37,694 nt of DNA from Acidobacteriota bacterium (GTDB taxonomy: Bacteria > Acidobacteriota > Vicinamibacteria > Fen-336): NCBI GenBank assembly GCA_003222275.1, contig QHVJ01000034.1, positions 1-37,694 on the forward strand, read 5' to 3'. The translations under genes and the position numbers were made by a program. The notes under the pieces were generated by a model. The model had not been told where the DNA came from. It saw only the letters and a list, made by a program, of their open reading frames with translations, and searched no databases. Below are positions 32,154 through 37,694 of this stretch, piece after piece. Numbering within the stretch: position 1 is the stretch's first letter; each line of letters starts with the position of its first letter.

Positions 32154-32170
32154 GGCGCGCTACGCGCGCC
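32154..32170 (-). promoter_or_regulatory. Leader hairpin just before the ABC importer ATPase start
   Basis: GGCGCGC (32154-32160) and GCGCGCC (32164-32170) are exact complements around a 3-nt loop. In the importer transcript this stable stem would end 13 nt before the ATG at 32140, where a ribosome binding site is expected but not seen. It could limit ribosome access or be a protein site. Confidence 0.35.
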
Positions 32171-32209
32171 TGAACTCCGCGCCCTTGATCGAGCGCGTCC
32201 ATTAAAATT

Positions 32210-32242
32210 CCGCCCTCGCGGGAATGAATCCCGCTCGGGCGG
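32210..32242. promoter_or_regulatory. Interrupted dyad between ABC importer and glycosidase genes
   Basis: CCGCCC-TC-GCGGGA (32210-32223) faces TCCCGC-TC-GGGCGG (32229-32242) around ATGAA. Both 6-bp halves pair exactly and only the two TC steps mismatch. It is centred in the 160-bp gap between divergent genes, next to the AT-rich CATTAAAATTC (32200-32210) that is the best -10 region. A shared operator for importer and glycosidase is plausible. Confidence 0.42.
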
Positions 32243-32300
32243 CAACGAGGGTCGATCAGCGGGCGCTCCATTGCGGCGTGATTGTACCCGAGGGGTCCAA

Positions 32301-34433
32301 GTGCCAAGATGCGCTCTCGCGGTGTCCACCCTCCTGTTCTTCTTTTTCGCCGCCGGCATCCTTCCCCAGATGGGGCCGGCCACCGCCGCCGATCCGATCT
32401 TCACGACCTATGCGGCTCCCCTCCACCGCTCCGAGTACCTCGTCGACGAGGGTTATCACCTGCGTTTCTACTCGCCGAAGGAGCCGCTCGCACTGACCAC
32501 CGACACCGCGGGGGATTGGGGCCTGAGCTTCCGTTTCGAAGAGCAGGTCGCCCATGCCGTCGGCGACTACGCGGTGCCCCCGCGCGTCGAGTCGTCGCTC
32601 TCCAGCCTCGCGCGCTTCTCGTTCCAGCCCGTCGCCGGCCTCGAAGCGAGCGCGACCTTCGCCGTCTGGTCCTCGCGCGCCGCCGTCCTCGCGCTCACCG
32701 TCGGCAACACTTCGGACCGCCCGGTCCGCGGCTCCGTCATCGTCTGGTATCGCCGCCCGGCCGGAACGCAGGGGCGATTCGATCCCGCCCGCCGGGGCCT
32801 CACCTTCACGCACGATGAGCCGCCGGACAAGCTCTCCGAGACGCCGCCGGCCGGCTTCACGGGCCGTTTCCGGGACTGGCTGGCCGCCGACGCCCAGCCC
32901 GAGGCCGCCGGTGTCTTCTCCGGCGAGGCGGAGATGCTGGCGGCGGCTCCGGCCGGTGGCTTCGGCGCGATGGCTCCGGCCGAGGGCAGCGTCGCCGCTC
33001 TGCGTTTCGCGCTCGACCTGCGTCCCGGGGCGAGAGAGCGCTTCCGCTTCGTGCGGGCCGTGGCGCGCGAAGAGGATCGCTCGGAAGGGCTGGCGTCAGC
33101 GGCGAGGGAAGCGCTTCACAAGAGCGAAGAAGACCTGGTCGAGGACGCCGCGAAGCCCTATCGCACGGCGTACGACCCCGGCCTCGCCGACCCCACGCGC
33201 CGCATGGTCTATTGGAGCGCCCTCGGCCTCGCGCGGCAGTGCATGCTGCCCGGCGAGGGCCGCGTCCGCTACAACTACTACGTGTTCTCCCGCGAGCCGA
33301 CCTGGGGCTGGGGGCACGACGGCCAGGTCTTCCACGAGAGCCTGTCGATGCTGGCCTACGTGCTCTTCGACGCGCGCAGCGCCATGGACTCCCAGCGCGT
33401 GTTCATGGAGGCCCAGGACGGGGACGGTTACATCCCCTACCGCATCGGTCCCTATGCCGCGCGCACGTTCCCCATGAAGGGTGAGCGAACCAGCTCCGCG
33501 CCCTTCATGTCATGGACGAACTGGGAGGTCTACCGCACCGCCCGCGACCTCGGACGGAAAGGGGTGGGCAACGCCGACCGGGAGGACGCGCGGCGGTTCC
33601 TGAAGCAGGCGCTGGGGGCCGGCGAGAGCTTCGCGCACTTCTGGATCGAGCATCGCGACACCGACCACGACGGTCTCTTCGAGTGGGGCGGCAACGCCGT
33701 GCTCGAATCGGTGCGCGACTCGCAGGTGCCGATCTGGGACCTGCTCGGGAAGGACGACCCGACGGCGCCGTCGCTCGTCGAGGCGGTCGACCTGAACAGC
33801 ATGATGGTGCGCGAGATGCGCGCGCTCGGCGACATGGCCGAGGAGCTGGGGGAAGCGCCCTCCGCGGCGCGCTGGCGGGAGCGGGCGGAGGCGCTCTCGG
33901 CCCGGATCAACGCGACGATGTGGGATCCGGAGACGCGCTTCTACTACAACGTCGATCGGGCCACGAACGGGTTCACCGTAAAGACCGCCGCCGGCGCGAC
34001 CCTCGACCTGCGCCGCAAGGAGATCATCGGCTTCCTGCCGCTCTGGGCGGGAGTCGCGCCCAAGGACCGCGCGCAGGCGCTCGTGCAGCACCTCACGAAC
34101 CCTTCCGAGTTCTGGCGGCGCTTCGGCGTCCCGACTCTGGCCGCCGACGATCCCGGCTACGAGCCCCGCGTCACCCGCTGCTGCCAATGGAACGGCGCGG
34201 TGTGGCTGGAGTGGAACTACCTCGTCTTCGACGGCCTCCGCCGCTACGGGTACCGCCGCGAGGCGCGGGAACTGGGCGAGCGCATGATCGAGGCCGCGGC
34301 CACGCAGCTCCGCCGGAATCACAGGTTCTGGGAGTCCTACAGTCCCGACGACGACGCGCTCGGCTCGCCCATGAACTACATATGGGACAGCATCCTGGCC
34401 CGGGTCATCGTCGATCTGGAAGGGGATCGCTGA
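32301..34433 (+). CDS. Exported (alpha/alpha)6-barrel glycoside hydrolase (GH63/MGH1-like)
   Basis: The 710-residue protein starts at GTG 32301, with AGGGG 5 nt upstream and a clear signal peptide (CALAVSTLLFFFFAAGIL, cleavage near PATAA-DP). An N-terminal beta-rich domain (about 35-290) precedes a helical barrel of the six-hairpin glycosidase superfamily. Barrel marks are PTWGWGHDGQVFHES (D340 is a candidate acid), FMEAQDGDGYIPYRIG, DTDHDGLFEWGGNA, which contains a DxDxDG calcium-type loop, QWNGAVWLEWNYLVFDGLRRYG and the closing DALGSPMNYIWDSI. These resemble GH63/trehalase/mannosylglycerate-hydrolase-like enzymes, so hydrolysis of alpha-linked sugars is likely, but I cannot name the linkage. 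It is divergent from the ABC importer, which may take up its product, and is followed by a TonB receptor. Confidence 0.72.
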   Translation: MPRCALAVSTLLFFFFAAGILPQMGPATAADPIFTTYAAPLHRSEYLVDEGYHLRFYSPKEPLALTTDTAGDWGLSFRFEEQVAHAVGDYAVPPRVESSLSSLARFSFQPVAGLEASATFAVWSSRAAVLALTVGNTSDRPVRGSVIVWYRRPAGTQGRFDPARRGLTFTHDEPPDKLSETPPAGFTGRFRDWLAADAQPEAAGVFSGEAEMLAAAPAGGFGAMAPAEGSVAALRFALDLRPGARERFRFVRAVAREEDRSEGLASAAREALHKSEEDLVEDAAKPYRTAYDPGLADPTRRMVYWSALGLARQCMLPGEGRVRYNYYVFSREPTWGWGHDGQVFHESLSMLAYVLFDARSAMDSQRVFMEAQDGDGYIPYRIGPYAARTFPMKGERTSSAPFMSWTNWEVYRTARDLGRKGVGNADREDARRFLKQALGAGESFAHFWIEHRDTDHDGLFEWGGNAVLESVRDSQVPIWDLLGKDDPTAPSLVEAVDLNSMMVREMRALGDMAEELGEAPSAARWRERAEALSARINATMWDPETRFYYNVDRATNGFTVKTAAGATLDLRRKEIIGFLPLWAGVAPKDRAQALVQHLTNPSEFWRRFGVPTLAADDPGYEPRVTRCCQWNGAVWLEWNYLVFDGLRRYGYRREARELGERMIEAAATQLRRNHRFWESYSPDDDALGSPMNYIWDSILARVIVDLEGDR

Positions 34434-34464
34434 AACCGCGACGCAAAAAAAACGACCTGCTGCC

Positions 34465-34494
34465 TTGACGCCTGAAGATCATATATGATATCGA
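34465..34494 (+). promoter_or_regulatory. Putative promoter with ATCATATATGAT palindrome
   Basis: TTGACG (34465-34470) is a good -35 match and the AT-rich GATATCGA (34487-34494) supplies a -10 at 16-18 nt spacing. Overlapping it is a perfect 12-bp palindrome ATCATATATGAT (34478-34489), and an A8 run lies just upstream (34445-34452), like an UP element. It stands out in very GC-rich surroundings and lies about 120 nt before the TonB receptor start, leaving a long leader. Confidence 0.5.
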
Positions 34495-34616
34495 ATCCGA
34501 GTTTTCCCAAGGTATGAGCGCCATGAAGCCGGCATCGGTCCCTGCCGCCGCGAGGGTGGTCCTTCGCGTCGCCGACGACGGCCGCTGAAGCACACGTATC
34601 ACTCGCGGAGGAAATG

Positions 34617-37600
34617 ATGAAGCAGTCGTGGACCATCAGCGTGCTTCGATGCGCCGTCGTCGCTCTGGCCCTCCTTGCCTGGCTGTCGCCGCGGCCGGCG
34701 GCGGCCCAGGCCGTCAGCGGGACCATATTCGGCACCGTGTATGACTCGTCGGGTGCCGCGCTGCCCGGCGCGACCGTGACGCTCGCGAATACGGCCACGG
34801 GCTTGACCCGGAGCGTCGTCAGCGATCCCAAGGGCGAGTACACCGCCCCCTTGCTTCCCACCGGGTCGTACAGCGTCACGGCGGAGATGAGCGGGTTCAA
34901 GAAGACGAGCATGTCCAACGTGCACGTCGGTGTGGACCAGAAGATCCGCACCGACTTCAAGCTCGAGCTGGGCCAGATGACCGAGGCGGTCACGATCCAG
35001 GCCGAGACGCCGCTCGTGCAGACGGGCTCGTCCGACCTGAGCGTGACCGTGGAGGGCAAGACGATCGAGAGCCTCCCCCTCAACGGGCGCAACTTCGTGA
35101 ACCTCACCCGTACGATCCCCGGCGTCGTGCGCGGTAACCCTGGCTCCAACATCGACGGGGCGGGCAGCCTGGCCTGGCGCGCTTCGGCCTCGTTCTCCGC
35201 CAACGGCCAGCGCCCTCGCGACAACAACTACATGCTCGACGGCGTCGACAACAACGAGACCTGGCTCCAGACGGTGGTGATCTTCCCGAGCGTGGATGCT
35301 CTCGACGAGTTCAAGCTGCAAACCAGCACGTACTCGGCGGAGTTCGGGAAGTCCATGGGCGGCGTCGTCAACCTCCAGATCAAGTCGGGCGGCAATGACT
35401 TCCACGGCAGCGTGTTCGAATTCCTGCGCAACGACCGGCTCGACGCCAACAACTGGTTCAACAACCGGGCCGGAAGGGCCAAGCCGAAGTTCAGCCAGCA
35501 CCAGTTCGGAGGAACCGTCAGCGGCCCGATCCTCAAGGACAAGACGTTCTTCTTCGCGGACTTCCAGGGCATGCGGATCGACCAGGGCCAGTCCTACCTG
35601 TCAACCGTTCCGTCGGCCAAGATGCGCCAGGGTGATTTCTCCGAGATCAACCGGCCCATCTACGACCCCCTCACCGGCCAGCCTTTCCCGGGAAACGTGA
35701 TCCCGCAGAACCGCTGGGATCCGGCGGCCGGCAAGGTTCTCCAGGACCTGATCCCCGAGGCGAACACGGGCGGCACGCGGAACTCCCTCGGCCAGAACAT
35801 CAACAACTATCTGATCACGCCCGCCACCTTGCGGCAGGACAACCAGTTCGACGTCAAGGTCGACCACTCCGTGAGCGCCTCGAACCACTTCTTCGTGCGC
35901 TACAGCTTCCAGAAGACCCACCGCCTCCAGCCCGCCACGCTGCCCCACGGCGACGCGGGCTTCACCTTCGGCGCTGGAGACGGCAACATCAAGGCCCACA
36001 GCTTCGCCTTCAACGACACTCACACCTTCAGTGCCCGCTGGCTGAACGAGGTGCGTGTGGGCTACAGCTACATCGCGTTCCTCAATTCCTCGATCGACTA
36101 CGGCGAGAACCTCGCCAACGCCGTAGGCATCCCGGGAGTCAACCTCAACCAGGTGACCTCCGCCTTCAGCCAGATCCAATTCGAGCAGGGCGGCTCCCGC
36201 AACCTGGGCGCCAACGGCAATCAGCCCCTCATCACGAACCTGGGCAACCTGCAGATCTTCGACAACGTCACCCACATCCGCGGCCGCCACACGTTCAAGG
36301 CCGGAGGAAGCCTGACCGCCCGGTCCCGGGAGGTCCTGAACGCGGACAACATCGTCGGCCAGTTCTTCTTCAGCCAGAACCAGACCTCCAACTGTGCGGG
36401 CCGCAGCAGCGGCTGTACCGTCAACGCCAGCACCGGATTCGATGTCGCGAGCTTCCTGCTCGGGACGGCGCGGCGCAAGAACCGCTCGCTGTTCTCCGAC
36501 ACGCCCTACCTGGAGAAGCGCCCGGAGTGGGCCGCCTACATCCAGGACGACTTCCGCGTGACGTCCAGGCTCACGCTGAACATGGGCCTGCGGTGGGACA
36601 TGTTCGTCCCCTGGGTCGAGGACAACAATCTCCAGTCCAACTACGACCCCTCCACCGGCATGTTCGTCGTGGCGTCTGACGATGCCGTCATCAACGGCGT
36701 TCACGTCGGGCGCTATCTCCAGACCTACGCCAAGAACGATATCGGACCGCGCTTCGGCTTCGCATACGACCTGAGCGGCAACGGCCGGACGACGATCCGC
36801 GGCGGCGTCGGCGTGTTCTGGAACTGGGGCGTCGGGGGCACGTCCTCCTCGAAGGCCACGAACCCGCCCTTCCTCCAGACGACCGACCTCACGGCAAGTG
36901 GGGGGGCCAGCAACCTGACGTTGTCCACGGGTCTGCCAGCGCCGCCGGCAGTCGACCCGACGCTCCGCCCGGGGGGAAGCACGCGCTCGGCCTTCGACAT
37001 CAACTACCGGGATCAGCGGGCGCTCAACTGGAACCTGAACGTGCAGAAGCAGCTCGGCCGCGACTACATGGTCGAGCTGGCCTACGTGGGCACGCGCGGC
37101 CGGCACTACACCCTCAAGACCAACCTGAACCAGGCCCCTCTGACACTCGGCGTCACCAACGCGGACATCAACCGCCCGGCGGTCAAGCTCGGTTCCCCCG
37201 CCCTCCGCGACGTCGGTGCGGTGACGGACCGCGGCACGCTCGACTACCACGCACTGCTGTTCAAGGGGATGAAGCGGTTCTCCAACGGCTTCTCGGCCCT
37301 CGTCGCCTACACGTTCGGCAAGGCCCTCGACCTCGCTTCCGACAACGACGGTGGGGTTACGCTGACCAACATCCTCGATCCCAGCTACGATCGTTCGGTG
37401 GCCAGCTATGACGTGAAGCACACCTTCGTCGCGAGCTTCCTCTACGAGCTGCCCTTCGCCCGCAATCACGTGCTGGGGGGCTGGCAGGTCAACGGCATCG
37501 CCTTCGCGCGCACCGGGATCCCGGTGAACATCACGCAGACCGGACAGATGACGTCCATCGGCCTCGGCAGCGGTCAGGCCCAGCAGCCTCGACCCAACAT

Positions 37601-37694
37601 CGTCGGCAATCTGGTTCCGAGCGACCAGACGATCGACCACTGGTTCGACGCGACCGCGTTGCAGCGGCCCGCGGACGCCACCGCCACCTTCGGA
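34617..37694 (+). CDS. Oar-type TonB-dependent receptor, C-terminus beyond the window
   Basis: The frame is open from here to the right edge (1026 codons) and is cut off. A signal peptide (VVALALLAWLSPRPAAAQ) leads into a carboxypeptidase-regulatory-like domain (about 32-110, GTIFGTVYDSSGAALPGATV), a plug domain (about 120-235, IESLPLNGRNFVNLTRTIPG, ANGQRPRDNNYMLDGVDNN) and beta-barrel strands such as AYIQDDFRVTSRLTLNMGLR and IGPRFGFAYDLSGNG. The end of the barrel, with the terminal phenylalanine, is missing. GGAGGA at 34607-34612 gives better spacing to the ATG at 34617 than to the ATG at 34614. It follows the exported glycosidase on the same strand after 183 nt with its own promoter. It shares domain order with the receptor at 20050-23322 but the two differ clearly in sequence, so they should take different ligands. 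Confidence 0.9.
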   Translation, partial: MKQSWTISVLRCAVVALALLAWLSPRPAAAQAVSGTIFGTVYDSSGAALPGATVTLANTATGLTRSVVSDPKGEYTAPLLPTGSYSVTAEMSGFKKTSMSNVHVGVDQKIRTDFKLELGQMTEAVTIQAETPLVQTGSSDLSVTVEGKTIESLPLNGRNFVNLTRTIPGVVRGNPGSNIDGAGSLAWRASASFSANGQRPRDNNYMLDGVDNNETWLQTVVIFPSVDALDEFKLQTSTYSAEFGKSMGGVVNLQIKSGGNDFHGSVFEFLRNDRLDANNWFNNRAGRAKPKFSQHQFGGTVSGPILKDKTFFFADFQGMRIDQGQSYLSTVPSAKMRQGDFSEINRPIYDPLTGQPFPGNVIPQNRWDPAAGKVLQDLIPEANTGGTRNSLGQNINNYLITPATLRQDNQFDVKVDHSVSASNHFFVRYSFQKTHRLQPATLPHGDAGFTFGAGDGNIKAHSFAFNDTHTFSARWLNEVRVGYSYIAFLNSSIDYGENLANAVGIPGVNLNQVTSAFSQIQFEQGGSRNLGANGNQPLITNLGNLQIFDNVTHIRGRHTFKAGGSLTARSREVLNADNIVGQFFFSQNQTSNCAGRSSGCTVNASTGFDVASFLLGTARRKNRSLFSDTPYLEKRPEWAAYIQDDFRVTSRLTLNMGLRWDMFVPWVEDNNLQSNYDPSTGMFVVASDDAVINGVHVGRYLQTYAKNDIGPRFGFAYDLSGNGRTTIRGGVGVFWNWGVGGTSSSKATNPPFLQTTDLTASGGASNLTLSTGLPAPPAVDPTLRPGGSTRSAFDINYRDQRALNWNLNVQKQLGRDYMVELAYVGTRGRHYTLKTNLNQAPLTLGVTNADINRPAVKLGSPALRDVGAVTDRGTLDYHALLFKGMKRFSNGFSALVAYTFGKALDLASDNDGGVTLTNILDPSYDRSVASYDVKHTFVASFLYELPFARNHVLGGWQVNGIAFARTGIPVNITQTGQMTSIGLGSGQAQQPRPNIVGNLVPSDQTIDHWFDATALQRPADATATFG

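Noticed and set aside
34514-34588. 24-codon frame (MSAMKPASV...) in the leader of the second receptor
   Set aside because: The ribosome binding site is weak and there is no codon-run or hairpin pattern of a known leader peptide, so chance is the simpler explanation.
35601-37640. A 679-residue minus-strand open frame opposite the second receptor
   Set aside because: The plus-strand frame carries signal peptide, plug and barrel motifs without a break; the opposite frame has none.
1-37694. tRNA, rRNA, CRISPR arrays, riboswitches or transposase genes
   Set aside because: No cloverleaf-like sequence, spaced direct-repeat array, known aptamer core or transposase motif was seen on either strand by reading.

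Overview
The window looks like a chromosomal carbohydrate-catabolism region from a GC-rich Gram-negative bacterium, most likely an Acidobacteriota relative. This is an inference from three things: two Oar-type TonB-dependent receptors with an N-terminal carboxypeptidase-regulatory-like domain and no SusD partner, an ADOP-type permease, and a beta-propeller sensor kinase. Myxococcota or Gemmatimonadota are weaker alternatives. I saw no tRNA, rRNA, CRISPR array, phage or transposase gene.

Left part (1-12.8 kb). The 5' end of a YjhG/YagF-type aldonate (D-xylonate) dehydratase runs off the left edge. A decayed ADOP permease separates it from a minus-strand operon whose genes overlap by ATGA: galK, a PA14-containing GH3 glycosidase, and a FAH-fold 2-keto-3-deoxy-pentonate dehydratase. 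Divergent from galK is a packed plus-strand operon: GMC oxidoreductase, sodium:solute symporter, a 48-residue membrane protein, an M20 metallohydrolase and a zinc MDR dehydrogenase. Its substrate is not obvious.

Middle (12.8-20 kb). A minus-strand operon holds a NarL-type response regulator, a Tat-signal-bearing GalD/ManD-type acid-sugar dehydratase and an exported M36 metallopeptidase. It is divergent from a 988-residue propeller/Y_Y_Y sensor histidine kinase, so sensor and regulator form a split two-component pair.

Right part (20-37.7 kb). A TonB-dependent receptor is divergent from a second MDR dehydrogenase overlapping a 2,5-dioxovalerate (alpha-ketoglutarate semialdehyde) dehydrogenase. 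Then come an exported PQQ-type aldose dehydrogenase, a small low-GC island with a MazF/RHH toxin-antitoxin pair, a minus-strand sugar ABC importer (ATPase, permease, binding protein), an exported (alpha/alpha)6-barrel glycosidase and a second TonB-dependent receptor running off the right edge.

How it fits together. Receptors and exported glycosidases would release sugars at the cell surface and in the periplasm. The ABC importer and symporter would carry products inward. Aldose dehydrogenases (PQQ, GMC, MDR) would make aldonates. The YjhG-type dehydratase, the FAH-family dehydratase and the semialdehyde dehydrogenase together form a Weimberg-type route from pentonate to alpha-ketoglutarate. 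These three signature enzymes are scattered over 26 kb rather than sitting in one operon. No lactonase is visible in the window.
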